Below, one piece after another: positions 17,063 to 25,502 of a stretch of 64,000 nucleotides of DNA; the first letter of the stretch is position 1, and each line of letters starts with the position of its first letter. The stretch is taken from positions 558,001 through 622,000 of the forward strand of contig NZ_JACHFR010000001.1 in assembly GCF_014202035.1 (NCBI RefSeq), given 5' to 3'. The notes below the pieces were generated by a model, which was given only the letters and a program-made list of their open reading frames with translations, did not search any database and was not told the DNA's origin. A program made the position numbers and the translations under genes. The stretch is from Treponema rectale. Lineage in GTDB: Bacteria > Spirochaetota > Spirochaetia > Treponematales > Treponemataceae.

Positions 17063-17785
17063 ATGAAAGATAATGTACATTTTTATGTTAAAGGCTTAAA
17101 AGACGGTATTCCTGTTGCAGCAGGTTATTTTGCCGTAGCATTTTCACTGGGAATTGTTGCACGTAATTCAGGCCTGTCTGCTTTTCAGGGCTTTCTTGCA
17201 AGCCTTCTTAATACGGCATCTGCCGGTGAATATTCACTGTTTGCCTCGATCAGAGAAGGTGTTACATATGCAGAGCTTGCCCTGTCTATTTTCATAATCA
17301 ATATCCGTTATTTTTTAATGAGCTGTTCTTTAAGTCAGAAGTTTTTGCCATCTGTATCTGTTATTCATCGGTTTTTTACAGGGTTTGGAATTACAGATGA
17401 GATTTTTGCACTTTCTGTTTCACAAAAAAACTTCAGTCCGTTTTATACATATGGTGTAATATCCCTTACTGTTCCAAGCTGGTCTGTGGCTACGGCACTG
17501 GGGGTCTGTGCAGGAACTGTATTACCTGTAAGGATTGTAAGTGCACTGTCTGTTGCGCTTTTTGGAATGTTCCTTGCTATTGTTATACCTCCTGCAAAAA
17601 AAGATCGCGTACTTGCTTTATGTGTTTTTTCCAGTTTTCTTTTAAGTTATTTATGTGGAGTACTTCCGTATATAAGGAATATAGGAGCAGGCATGAGGAC
17701 TGTAATCCTTACTGTTACGGTTTCTGCCGTAATGGCTCTTGTAAAGCCTCTGAGAAATGAGGAGAATACTCAGGATGAAAAATAA
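17063..17785 (+). CDS. azlC: AzlC family branched-chain amino acid exporter subunit
   Basis: 240 residues from ATG 17063. A longer in-frame reading would begin inside the tRNA gene and is rejected. About six hydrophobic segments and the AzlC hallmarks GIPVAAGYFAVAFSLGIVAR and FIINIRYFLMSCSLSQKF (the inner repeat), plus FGITDEIFAL. AzlC with AzlD forms an inner-membrane branched-chain amino acid exporter. No good ribosome binding site is visible. The azlD start overlaps the 3' end. Confidence 0.88.
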   Translation: MKDNVHFYVKGLKDGIPVAAGYFAVAFSLGIVARNSGLSAFQGFLASLLNTASAGEYSLFASIREGVTYAELALSIFIINIRYFLMSCSLSQKFLPSVSVIHRFFTGFGITDEIFALSVSQKNFSPFYTYGVISLTVPSWSVATALGVCAGTVLPVRIVSALSVALFGMFLAIVIPPAKKDRVLALCVFSSFLLSYLCGVLPYIRNIGAGMRTVILTVTVSAVMALVKPLRNEENTQDEK

Positions 17786-18083
17786 TATTTATGTATATAT
17801 AATGGTTTCAGCAGCAGTTACATATGCAATTAGGGTACTTCCACTTCTGTTTATGCGGAAAAATGTTACAAATACTTTCATAAAGTCATTTCTGTATTAT
17901 GTACCTTATGTAACACTTTCTGTTATGACTTTTCCGGCAATGATTGAAGCTTCAGCTTCTCTTGCTGCAGGTATAGCTTCATTTGCAGTTGGAGTACTTC
18001 TTTCTTTTTTAGGAGCAAATCTTTTTATAACTGCAGCCGGTTCCTGTTGTGCTCTTTATGTTCTTGAATTAATCTTGTGCTGA
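17775..18083 (+). CDS. azlD: AzlD family branched-chain amino acid exporter small subunit
   Basis: 102 residues from ATG 17775, overlapping azlC by 11 bases; AGGAG lies about 11 bases upstream. An alternative ATG at 17757 would add six residues. Three to four transmembrane helices with TYAIRVLPLLFMRK and SFLYYVPYVTLSVMTFPAM, typical of AzlD. Partner of AzlC in the inner membrane. Confidence 0.88.
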   Translation: MKNNIYVYIMVSAAVTYAIRVLPLLFMRKNVTNTFIKSFLYYVPYVTLSVMTFPAMIEASASLAAGIASFAVGVLLSFLGANLFITAAGSCCALYVLELILC

Positions 18084-18115
18084 TTTTATTAAATTTTATT
18101 TTCTAAAAAAAAAAG

Positions 18116-18160
18116 CCCCTGAAAACCATTTTCATAAAAAAAGTGGTTTCAGGGGTTTTA
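18116..18160. terminator. Convergent terminator between azlD and the AspT-like carrier gene
   Basis: CCCCTGAAAACCA (18116-18128) pairs with TGGTTTCAGGGG (18143-18154) with one bulged A. It has an A run on the 5' side and a T run on the 3' side, so it can act in both directions. Confidence 0.8.
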
Positions 18161-18162
18161 TT

Positions 18163-18225
18163 GAGGGTTTAGTACAAACCCTCAAAACGGCGAAGTCAAG
18201 GCTTTAAGCGTTAGCGTGCCTTGAC
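18163..18225. repeat. Two adjacent perfect hairpins in the azlD / aspT-like gap
   Basis: GAGGGTTT / AAACCCTC (18163-18170 with 18176-18183) and GTCAAGGC / GCCTTGAC (18195-18202 with 18218-18225), each an 8-bp perfect inverted repeat, following the terminator hairpin. Neither is followed by a T run, so they are not simple terminators. Confidence 0.65.
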
Positions 18226-18248
18226 TCGACGTATTTATGTCAGGTATT

Positions 18249-19463
18249 TTAGAACACCATTATTACAATTTTTGCTGCAAGTACGATTGATACAAGAGCA
18301 AAAGGATAAGTTGCAGCGTAGGCAGAAGATACTTCATCTGTTCCTGCTGTTGCAATAAGCGTTCCTAATGCAGGTGTTGATGTCATGCCTCCTGTTATTG
18401 AACCAAGATTGTTAAGGATACTGAGCTTAAATACATAGCGTGCAATTATATATCCTACGATCATTGGAACTGTAGTCATAACTGCTCCATAAATGAAGTA
18501 AATCCACTTGAACTTAGAAATGAAGTTTACTCCTCCAGGAACTCCTGCACCAATAAGGAAGAGAACAAGACCAAGTTCCCTCATGAAATTAAGTGTTTCT
18601 TTTTTTATTCTGCAGTCAATTCCGCCTAAATGTGCAAAATGTCCTACAATGAGTCCACCTATAAGACAACCGCCGGAATTTCCAAGTGAAAAATTGATTA
18701 CAGGAATCTTGATTGCTCCTATAAGGCATCCTAATGCAACTGCAAAAAAGAATGCAAAGAAGCCGAAAGGATCAATTGCTGTAAGTGCTTTTGCTGGCTG
18801 TGGGATCTGAATCTGATTTGCTGCCTGAAAGTGTGCTACTTCTTCAGCCATATTTACTTTTAAGATTTTTGGAACAAGCTGAACGAATAAAACTACACCC
18901 AATACACCATAAAGATATGCAATACCGTAACCAGCCGTTACATCATCTTCTATTACACCGATAACTTCCTTTCCGGCACTGAAACCAGGGGTTGAAGTAA
19001 GTCCTCCTGTAAGAAGGCCTACAGCCATTGAAGAACTCATGTTTTTATCGAGAAGAACAAAGAGAATTGCTGTTCCTGCACCGATTGCTATAATCAAAAC
19101 TCCAAGAATAATGTAAGAGAGGGTACTTCTGTTGAATGAACGGAAGAATTTAGGCCCTGCAATAAGTCCTACTGCGGTAACGAAAAGTGCTGTACCGATT
19201 TTAGAAACGATTCCAAAGTTGTTTTTTACGGAATCTGACCACAGTGTAATTGTTCCGCCTCCATTGGAAGCTCCTATTGAAAAATGCGGGTAAAAATTTA
19301 TAAGGACACCGTAAAGAAGGGCAATTAAAAGTACACCTGCTGTTCCAAGTTCAATACCTTTGATTTTTATTCCACCGATAAGGTAACCTAATGCTCCGAT
19401 TGCGAAAACAATAAATATGAATCCCAATGCAGCATTGCATAATTGATACAAATAAGCTGTCAT
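18249..19463 (-). CDS. AspT/YidE-type membrane carrier, short form
   Basis: 404 residues, about 10-11 transmembrane segments. Two homologous halves each carry the family hallmark: GGLTSTPGFSAG and GGMTSTPALGTL (the AspT-like duplication). Typical AspT/YidE proteins are about 550 residues with two TrkA_C cytoplasmic domains between the halves; here only a linker of about 40 residues is present. AspT exchanges aspartate and alanine, and relatives in succinate producers exchange dicarboxylates. Lying last in the fumarate-reduction cluster, it is a good candidate for a succinate or C4-dicarboxylate carrier; substrate is inferred only. RBS AGAGG precedes the ATG. Confidence 0.75.
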   Translation of the reverse strand: MTAYLYQLCNAALGFIFIVFAIGALGYLIGGIKIKGIELGTAGVLLIALLYGVLINFYPHFSIGASNGGGTITLWSDSVKNNFGIVSKIGTALFVTAVGLIAGPKFFRSFNRSTLSYIILGVLIIAIGAGTAILFVLLDKNMSSSMAVGLLTGGLTSTPGFSAGKEVIGVIEDDVTAGYGIAYLYGVLGVVLFVQLVPKILKVNMAEEVAHFQAANQIQIPQPAKALTAIDPFGFFAFFFAVALGCLIGAIKIPVINFSLGNSGGCLIGGLIVGHFAHLGGIDCRIKKETLNFMRELGLVLFLIGAGVPGGVNFISKFKWIYFIYGAVMTTVPMIVGYIIARYVFKLSILNNLGSITGGMTSTPALGTLIATAGTDEVSSAYAATYPFALVSIVLAAKIVIMVF

Positions 19464-19560
19464 AATATAACCTCTGCAAATTATTATATATATATGAAGA
19501 TTTTATTCAATAAGTGCTTTTTTTTACTTTTTTAGAGCCTGTGAATCTTTGATTTACATA

Positions 19561-19602
19561 AAAAAAATCCGTGAAGCATAGTACATAACCTGCTTCACGG
19601 AT
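19561..19602 (-). terminator. Terminator after the fumarate reductase flavoprotein gene
   Basis: Perfect 12-bp stem ATCCGTGAAGCA (19567-19578) / TGCTTCACGGAT (19591-19602). Read on the - strand it is followed by a seven-T run (19567-19561), so it terminates the fumarate reductase transcript and leaves the carrier gene dependent on read-through or its own promoter. Confidence 0.88.
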
Positions 19603-19622
19603 AAATAAATCATTTATTTATT

Positions 19623-21266
19623 TTATTTGCTTGCACCTGGAATTACTTTTTCAAATTCAGGATTTCCATGTGTATAGCGTGGAAGAAGTTTTGGAGAAAC
19701 AACATCATCATTGATTCCTGCTGCTTCTCTTTCTTTTTCGAAAGCTTTTACATGGTCAAGATTCATTTTTGAAGTATCAGCAAGTTTAATTCCTGAGAAC
19801 ATTTTTCCTGCTTCAATACCTGCTTCACGTCCAAATACTACTACATCAAGAAGGCTGTTACCCATAAGACGGTTTGTTCCGTGTACACCTCCAGAAGCTT
19901 CACCGGCAACAAGAAGGTTTGCAACGTTTGTATGACAGGTCTTGTCGATTTCTACGCCACCGTTCTGATAGTGAAGTGTAGGGTAAACAAGAATAGGTTC
20001 CTTTCTGATGTCAATGCCGTATTTAATGAACATGTTGTACATTGCAGGAATTGATTTAAGGATAGTTCCTTCTCCATGAATCATTTCAATCATTGGAGTG
20101 TCGAGCCATACAGCAGGCTGTACGGGATTATCTACACCGCGTCCTTCTTTTACTTCACGGATGATGCCGGATGCGTTTACGTCACGTGTTTCAAGAGGGT
20201 GAATGTAAACAGTTCCATCTTTGTTAATAAGCTTTGCACCGAGGGAACGTACTTTTTCTGTTACAAGTTTTCCGAGAATCTGGCTTGGATAAGCAGCACC
20301 TGTAGGGTGATACTGAAGAGAGTCCTGATAAAGAAGTTTTGCGCCTGCACGGTATGCCATTACAAGACCGTCAGCTGTTGCTCCGTAGTGGTTGGAAGTT
20401 GGGAATCCCTGATAGTGCATGCGGCCGGCTCCACCGGTTGCAATAATTACAACCTTTGCTTTTGCAATGCGGAGTTCTCCTGTTTCCATATTGATGAGTA
20501 CTGCACCGCAGGCTTCACCTTTCTCATTCTTGATGATTTCGATTGCAGATGTAAAGTCAACAACTGTAATTGAATCCGGACGGTTGAGAACTTCATCACG
20601 AAGGGTACGCATGATTTCTGCACCTGAATAATCTTTGCAGGCATGCATGCGCTTGCGGCTGGTTCCGCCTCCGTGAGTTGTAACCATTGTTCCGTCTTCA
20701 GTCTTATCAAATTCAACTCCAAGATCATTAAGCCATTTGATTACAGAAGGGGCTTTATTTACAAGTGTGTATACAAGTTCCGGTTTACCGTCAAAGTGTC
20801 CGCCTCCAAAGGCATCAAGATAATGCTGAGCTGGTGAATCATTAGGTTTGTCAGCAGCCTGGATTCCTCCTTCTGCCATCATTGTATTTGCATCACCTAC
20901 GCGAAGTTTTGTAACGAGAAGAACTTTTGCACCTGCTTCTGAAGCCATGATTGCAGCTGAAGTTCCGGCTCCGCCGCCACCGATTACAAGAACGTCTGAT
21001 TCGTAATCAACGTGGGTAAGGTCAATCTGTTCCGGTTCAAAACGTGGTTTTGCCTGAAGCATCTGTGTAAGTTCTACAGGTGCTTTCTGTCCTTTGTTTG
21101 GACCTATTTTAAGTTCAGAGAACTGGGAAGCAATGCGATCCGGATGGAACTTCTTAAGAAGATCATCCTTTTCGTCTGCAGTAAGACGTGCATGCTCGAA
21201 TTTAAGGTTTTCATCGCGCTTTGCAGCTACGATTTTAGCTGCTTCGTCTAATTCGTTTCCGTACAT
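19623..21266 (-). CDS. frdA: Soluble fumarate reductase flavoprotein subunit (FrdA/TfrA type)
   Basis: 547 residues from ATG 21266, chosen over an upstream in-frame ATG because GGAG lies 8-9 bases before it. About 90 residues precede the FAD-binding GGGGAG (96-101). Active-site motifs of the succinate dehydrogenase/fumarate reductase family are present: YHPTG (H320), TRDVNASG (R361), LHYQNGGVE (H432), GEASGGVHGTNRLMGNSL. The position of the covalent-FAD His in E. coli FrdA is Asn127 here (DANTMMAEGG), so FAD should be non-covalent, as reported for thiol:fumarate reductase and L-aspartate oxidase. The C-terminal helical domain is much shorter than in E. coli FrdA. No membrane anchor gene is adjacent. 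L-aspartate oxidase is the alternative, but the Fe-S partner favours fumarate reductase. Confidence 0.85.
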   Translation of the reverse strand: MYGNELDEAAKIVAAKRDENLKFEHARLTADEKDDLLKKFHPDRIASQFSELKIGPNKGQKAPVELTQMLQAKPRFEPEQIDLTHVDYESDVLVIGGGGAGTSAAIMASEAGAKVLLVTKLRVGDANTMMAEGGIQAADKPNDSPAQHYLDAFGGGHFDGKPELVYTLVNKAPSVIKWLNDLGVEFDKTEDGTMVTTHGGGTSRKRMHACKDYSGAEIMRTLRDEVLNRPDSITVVDFTSAIEIIKNEKGEACGAVLINMETGELRIAKAKVVIIATGGAGRMHYQGFPTSNHYGATADGLVMAYRAGAKLLYQDSLQYHPTGAAYPSQILGKLVTEKVRSLGAKLINKDGTVYIHPLETRDVNASGIIREVKEGRGVDNPVQPAVWLDTPMIEMIHGEGTILKSIPAMYNMFIKYGIDIRKEPILVYPTLHYQNGGVEIDKTCHTNVANLLVAGEASGGVHGTNRLMGNSLLDVVVFGREAGIEAGKMFSGIKLADTSKMNLDHVKAFEKEREAAGINDDVVSPKLLPRYTHGNPEFEKVIPGASK

Positions 21267-21305
21267 AATGTTTATCTCCATAATGCGGGTCATTGAGCTC
21301 CACAC

Positions 21306-21380
21306 TTCCTGTAAAGTATTTTGTCAGGAATGTCGAAATGACCGTTTGTATATCATTGTGGTTTCGACCTGCTCAACCAC
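21306..21380 (-). promoter_or_regulatory. Alternative stem-loops in the frdB-frdA gap
   Basis: The 122-base gap holds TTCCTG / CAGGAA (21306-21311, 21325-21330), GTGGTT / AACCAC (21358-21363, 21375-21380) and GTCGAAA / TTTCGAC (21332-21338, 21362-21368). The last two share bases and are mutually exclusive. Possible processing or expression-tuning structure. Confidence 0.5.
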
Positions 21381-21388
21381 TGAAACAT

Positions 21389-22078
21389 TTATTTTTCGAT
21401 TTCCCTGTTATTGTACAGATTTTTAATCTGTTCCAAATCACCTGTGGACATTTCAACGAACTTCTTGATTGCTTCTTCGCATGCACCTGAATCAATTTCT
21501 GCAACGCGGTCAAGAAGATGCTGGCTCTGTGGCTGAAGATATTTACCGTTGATACGGCGGGCAAGTTCAGCAACCTGTGGATGACTGATTCCTGCAGGGC
21601 AGCGTGATGAACAGCATCCGCACATTACACAGTCAAATGAAAGGTCAGCACAAGCCTTGAAATCACCTCTCTGTGCATATGCAATATACTGCATTGTGTT
21701 AAGACTCTGAGGACATGCTCTGGTACATGCATTGCATCCTACACATGAGTAAATTTCAGGGTAAAGCTGCATCATTAGCTGCTGTTCCGGTTTAATCTTA
21801 TTAATATCGTAAATCTGCTTTACAAGAGGGAAGAATGGAAGTGTTGCAACATACATTCCGTCGATAACCTTCTGTGAACATGCAAGACATGTCTTAAGTT
21901 GGTTGTCACCTTTTACACGATAAATTGTAGCACAAGCACCACAGAAACCGTTACGGCATCCGCATCCTCTTTTAAGCTGGTAGCCGGCATATTCCATTGC
22001 GTTCATAACAGTGAGTGCAGCCGGTACCTCATATTTTTTTCCAAAAAAATAAACAGTAGCCATTTCCTGTTCAGCCAT
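21389..22078 (-). CDS. frdB: Fumarate reductase iron-sulfur subunit (FrdB/TfrB N-terminal type)
   Basis: 229 residues; AAGGAG 7 bases before the ATG. Residues about 8-75 form a plant-type 2Fe-2S domain with CGCRNGFCGAC and a following C. Residues about 110-190 carry two 4Fe-4S motifs, CVGCNACTRACP and CVMCGCCSSRCP. The second holds an extra Cys and the first has the full set of four, whereas classical SdhB/FrdB have a 3Fe-4S centre in this area. The protein stops before any CCG-type domain, unlike methanogen TfrB, where HdrD-like modules are fused. Here those modules are on the separate HdrB. It should wire electrons from the Hdr/Flx complex into the flavoprotein. Confidence 0.82.
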   Translation of the reverse strand: MAEQEMATVYFFGKKYEVPAALTVMNAMEYAGYQLKRGCGCRNGFCGACATIYRVKGDNQLKTCLACSQKVIDGMYVATLPFFPLVKQIYDINKIKPEQQLMMQLYPEIYSCVGCNACTRACPQSLNTMQYIAYAQRGDFKACADLSFDCVMCGCCSSRCPAGISHPQVAELARRINGKYLQPQSQHLLDRVAEIDSGACEEAIKKFVEMSTGDLEQIKNLYNNREIEK

Positions 22079-22111
22079 TTTTATTCTCCTTACATAACAG
22101 ATAGTTTTTCA

Positions 22112-22134
22112 GGTATTCAGCAACCGTGAATACC
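22112..22134 (-). promoter_or_regulatory. Intercistronic stem-loop, flxA-frdB gap
   Basis: Perfect 8-bp stem GGTATTCA / TGAATACC with a 7-base loop. No T run, so not a terminator; sits just before the frdB ribosome binding site. Confidence 0.55.
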
Positions 22135-22143
22135 CGATATGGA

Positions 22144-22974
22144 TTAATATTCTGGTGGAAGTTCTCCTAACTGGTCAAAACTGAATACCGGACCGTCTTT
22201 ACATACGAACTTGTCACCGATATTACATCTTCCACATTTACCGATACCGCACTTCATTCTCATTTCCATCGTAGTGAAAACCTGCTCGTCCTTAAATCCG
22301 AGTTTTTTAAGTGCGTCCAGTGAAAGATGGATAAGAATTGGAGGTCCACACATGATAACGGTCATGCTTGGGTCCGGATTGCATTCTGTTACGAATGGAG
22401 GAACAAAACCAACGTGTCCGTCCCATCCGTCTTCTGCACGGTCAATTGTAAGATCAATGGAACAGTTCGGCTGTTTCATCCATACGTTTTTCATTTCATC
22501 AAGACGTACGAGGTCAGCCATTGAGCGTGAACCGTAAATAACCTGAATTTTTCCGTAGTCTGCACGATGATCCATCATGTAATTTACTACAGAATGAACA
22601 GGTGCAATACCGATACCTCCGGCAATAACAAGAATGTCCTTGCCTTTAAGCTTTGTATCTACAGGGAATCCGTTTCCGATTGGTCCGCGGAGACATATTG
22701 TCTGACCCACTTCTGCATTGTGAAGCCATTCCGTAACGTGACCGCATTTCTTGATTGAAAATTCCATATGAGTCGTAAGAGTAGGAGATGATGTGATTGA
22801 GATCATTGATTCTCCTACACCAGGTACGATGAGCATCGCACACTGACCTGGAATGTGTTCAAAGAGTTTTTTTCCGTCAAGACCTACGACACTGAAAGTT
22901 TTAACATCCGGAGTTTCCTGCCTGATGTCGATGATTTTTCCTACATAAGGAATAAATGATTCTTTAGTTTCCAT
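22144..22974 (-). CDS. flxA: NAD(P)H/FAD oxidoreductase, FlxA type (HdrABC-linked)
   Basis: 276 residues from ATG 22974; AAGGA lies 7 bases before this ATG and only 1 base before the upstream ATG. Ferredoxin-reductase-like fold: FAD-binding beta-barrel (about 10-95), NAD-binding domain with VIAGGIGIAPVHSVV and MCGPPILI, and a C-terminal 2Fe-2S cluster (MRMKCGIGKCGRCNIGDKFVCKDG; four Cys in about 240-260). This matches FlxA and sulfhydrogenase gamma subunits. In FlxABCD-HdrABC of sulfate reducers FlxA is the site of NADH oxidation. It therefore probably feeds NADH electrons into this complex. Confidence 0.82.
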   Translation of the reverse strand: METKESFIPYVGKIIDIRQETPDVKTFSVVGLDGKKLFEHIPGQCAMLIVPGVGESMISITSSPTLTTHMEFSIKKCGHVTEWLHNAEVGQTICLRGPIGNGFPVDTKLKGKDILVIAGGIGIAPVHSVVNYMMDHRADYGKIQVIYGSRSMADLVRLDEMKNVWMKQPNCSIDLTIDRAEDGWDGHVGFVPPFVTECNPDPSMTVIMCGPPILIHLSLDALKKLGFKDEQVFTTMEMRMKCGIGKCGRCNIGDKFVCKDGPVFSFDQLGELPPEY

Positions 22975-23000
22975 ACGCATTTCCTTAATTCAGTCAACGC

Positions 23001-23023
23001 ATTCCCACTTTAACTGTGGGAAT
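23001..23023 (-). promoter_or_regulatory. Intercistronic stem-loop, flxB-flxA gap
   Basis: Perfect 8-bp stem ATTCCCAC / GTGGGAAT with a 7-base loop, no T run. Same geometry as the stem-loops in two other gaps of this operon. Confidence 0.55.
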
Positions 23024-23032
23024 TGCAGCAGA

Positions 23033-24064
23033 CTAAATGTCATCGGCCTCCTGTACAGCTTTGATAACCTTTACGATGTTCATGTTAATAGGACAGCTTT
23101 CGAGACAGCGTCCGCATCCTACACATGCAAATACATCTTCATGTGCCATAGGGTAGTACATGAGCTTGTGCATGAAGCGCTGGCGGCTTCTTTCTTTCTG
23201 TGTAAGACGTGGATTTGCAGCAGCCATCTGGGTGAAATCATGATACATACATGAATCCCAGCAGCGTACCTGCTTTACTTCATTTCCATTCTTGAAATCC
23301 CGAACGTCAAAGCACATACATGTAGGACATACATAAGTACAGGTTCCGCAGCCAAGACAAGTTTCTGATACTTTATCCCATATTTTTGAGTTAAAGATTT
23401 TAAGCATGTCTTTGCCCTGGAATTTTGACATATCCAGATGTGCAAAAGGAAGTTTTTCGATTTTAGCCTTGATGTCTTTTTTAAGCGTATCAACGGCTTT
23501 TTCATCTGCATCACTCAAAAGTGATTTTGCATTTTCAATGAATGCTTCACCTTTCTGTGTATTTGCCTTGAAATAGTATTTTCCATCAGCAAGCCATGCA
23601 CTTACATCTCCGGCCGGTTCTGCTGCATCAATATTGTAGGTTGAGCAGAAACAGGTTTTTGCCGGTTCATTACATGCAAGGGTGATTACAGTGCCATGGT
23701 CACGGCGGTTCTTATAGTAAGAATCAACCGGATCCATGTTGAGGTAAACTGCATCGATGACAGAGAAACTTTTTGCATCACAGGCACGTACACCGAATAC
23801 AACGAAGTCTTCTACTTCTTTTCTTGGATCAACAACTTCGAAGGTTGTTCCGTTTTTCTTATATTCAACAAGTTTTTCTGCTTTAGGGAAAAAGAAATCC
23901 TTTGCAGAACGAACGGTTTTAAGGGCTGATGAAAGTTTTGTTCCTGCAGACCATCTTTTGAAATCTGCAGTACCTTTGTCTGAATCAACCGGAATATAGA
24001 GTGCTTTTGAAGCTGAAATAAGCTCAAAAAGTGAATCGATTTTATCTTGCTGTAAAGCAAACAT
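23033..24064 (-). CDS. flxB: 4Fe-4S dicluster electron-transfer protein, FlxB type
   Basis: 343 residues. Related to sulfhydrogenase beta / anaerobic sulfite reductase A subunits: an alpha/beta N-terminal region with FGVRACDAKSF, a CFCSTYN pair and two C-terminal 4Fe-4S motifs, CLGCGTCTYVCPTCMC (about 240-255) and CVGCGRCLESCP (about 318-329). Soluble, no hydrophobic segments. It should relay electrons between FlxA (NADH side) and the MvhD/HdrA side. The ATG overlaps the stop of the upstream gene by one base (TAATG), a strong sign of translational coupling and fixed stoichiometry. Confidence 0.78.
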   Translation of the reverse strand: MFALQQDKIDSLFELISASKALYIPVDSDKGTADFKRWSAGTKLSSALKTVRSAKDFFFPKAEKLVEYKKNGTTFEVVDPRKEVEDFVVFGVRACDAKSFSVIDAVYLNMDPVDSYYKNRRDHGTVITLACNEPAKTCFCSTYNIDAAEPAGDVSAWLADGKYYFKANTQKGEAFIENAKSLLSDADEKAVDTLKKDIKAKIEKLPFAHLDMSKFQGKDMLKIFNSKIWDKVSETCLGCGTCTYVCPTCMCFDVRDFKNGNEVKQVRCWDSCMYHDFTQMAAANPRLTQKERSRQRFMHKLMYYPMAHEDVFACVGCGRCLESCPINMNIVKVIKAVQEADDI

Positions 24065-25041
24065 TATTCGTCACCTCCTTTTATAGGATCACGATCTGCA
24101 ACAATGCTTGGTTCTGCGTCACCTGTTGTAAAGGTAAGCATAGGCGGTTTTGTTTCCATGTCACTTCCTGCCTGATATTCACCATAGATTTCATTTATGT
24201 CTTTGATGAACTTACGGTTGAGAAGATAGAGAGGAATGTTCTGAGGACATACTCTTGAACATTCACCGCAGTCTGTACAGCGTCCTGCAACATGCCATGC
24301 GCGGATGATGTGGAACAGATTTTCCTCAAAATCAGTCTGTGCAACTTTCTGGGATGTATACAGGTCATTATTGTCAAATACACATTTTTCACATGTACAT
24401 GCAGGACAGATATTACGGCAGGCATTGCACCGGATACAGCGGGAAAGTTCGTTTCTCCAGAATTCAAATCTTTCTTTTGGATCCATAGCTTCAATGCGTG
24501 CAACTTCATCAAAGCGGTGTTCGTCTGCAACAATTCCATCTTCTCCGATGAGTTCATCATAGAGAATATGTTTCTTGTTGTGGCAGTGATCACAGCCTTC
24601 ACCTTCCTTAACATTCTCATCAAGGGTACAGCTGCACGGAATACCGATTACGTAAACATCATCTCTTGAAATACGGTTTTCTTTAAGAAGCTGGGTAAAT
24701 GAGTAGGTGTCACCCGGCTTAAGGAATACAGCTGCAACTTCCTGTGGAATAGGTTTGTCTTCTGCATTAGGATCACGCTGTTTAGCCATAGTGTTGTTCA
24801 TGCGTGTCGTTGATTTTGCAGTTTCAATGTCTCTTGTAATCTTAACAAGGTACTTTGAAAGGTTTGCAGTACAGTACTTATTGAAAACAAAACCGTTTTC
24901 AAGTTCTTCTGCAGTTGTAAATGCTGCAGGTGTAACATCTTCATCAAAAAGACCTTTTTTCCATCCGATTACTTTCTGAACTTTTCCGGAAGAAAGGAGT
25001 TCTTTTGCCTTAGCGATTAAAGTTGAAGTTAATTCTTGCAT
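24064..25041 (-). CDS. flxC: 4Fe-4S electron-transfer protein, FlxC type
   Basis: 325 residues from ATG 25041 with GGAGG upstream; a longer upstream reading overlaps the preceding gene and lacks family sequence. The start overlaps the MvhD-like gene by 13 bases. Middle segment IGIPCSCTLDENVKEGEGCDHCHNKKH carries five Cys (CSC, C, CDHC); two 4Fe-4S motifs follow: CIRCNACRNICPACTCEKC (about 215-235) and CTDCGECSRVCP (about 266-277). The second half resembles heterodisulfide-reductase/hydrogenase linker ferredoxins. Role by context: intermediate electron carrier of the Flx module. Confidence 0.72.
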   Translation of the reverse strand: MQELTSTLIAKAKELLSSGKVQKVIGWKKGLFDEDVTPAAFTTAEELENGFVFNKYCTANLSKYLVKITRDIETAKSTTRMNNTMAKQRDPNAEDKPIPQEVAAVFLKPGDTYSFTQLLKENRISRDDVYVIGIPCSCTLDENVKEGEGCDHCHNKKHILYDELIGEDGIVADEHRFDEVARIEAMDPKERFEFWRNELSRCIRCNACRNICPACTCEKCVFDNNDLYTSQKVAQTDFEENLFHIIRAWHVAGRCTDCGECSRVCPQNIPLYLLNRKFIKDINEIYGEYQAGSDMETKPPMLTFTTGDAEPSIVADRDPIKGGDE

Positions 25042-25469
25042 CTTAAATCCTCCAGGCGTTTGTTCTCTCCGAGAGCAGTGATTTTTGCTACAAAATCGTT
25101 CATAAGGCCGGCAAAGCGTACGCCTTCTGCAGCTGAACACCATTCAACACGGGTTCTTTCCTTTTCTACACCAAGGAAATTAAGCATGCTGAATAAAAGA
25201 GTCATTCTGCGGCGGGCAAAATAATTACCGGTTGAGTAATGGCAGTCACCTGGATGGCATCCGCACAAAATTACTCCGTCTGCGCCTTTCTGAAATGCCC
25301 TGAGAATAAACATAGGGTTAAGACGACATGAGCATGGAATTCTTATGATTTTTACGTTGGCAGGATATTCAAGACGGTTGTTTCCTGCCAGATCTGCACC
25401 GGCGTATGAACACCAGTTGCAGCAGAACGCTACGATTTTAGGCGTCCAGTTTTTGTTTTCGTTTTCCAT
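25029..25469 (-). CDS. flxD: MvhD/FlxD-type hydrogenase iron-sulfur subunit
   Basis: 146 residues, the usual MvhD size. Family hallmarks: FCCNWCSYAGADLAGNNRL, IPCSCRLNP (where many homologues read CSGR), GVILCGCHPGDCHY and a late VEWCSAAEG. The conserved Cys bind a 2Fe-2S cluster. MvhD links a hydrogenase or NADH dehydrogenase module to HdrA; no hydrogenase genes are in the window, so the input module is most likely FlxABC. Downstream of hdrA by 72 bases, which include a stem-loop. Confidence 0.88.
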   Translation of the reverse strand: MENENKNWTPKIVAFCCNWCSYAGADLAGNNRLEYPANVKIIRIPCSCRLNPMFILRAFQKGADGVILCGCHPGDCHYSTGNYFARRRMTLLFSMLNFLGVEKERTRVEWCSAAEGVRFAGLMNDFVAKITALGENKRLEDLRCKN

Positions 25470-25502
25470 AATTTTCTTACAGAAATCAAACTGAGTAGGA
25501 AG

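Noticed and set aside
20076-20573. 165-codon open frame opposite the fumarate reductase flavoprotein gene
   Set aside because: Cys/Phe-rich composition typical of an antisense shadow; no signal or domain.
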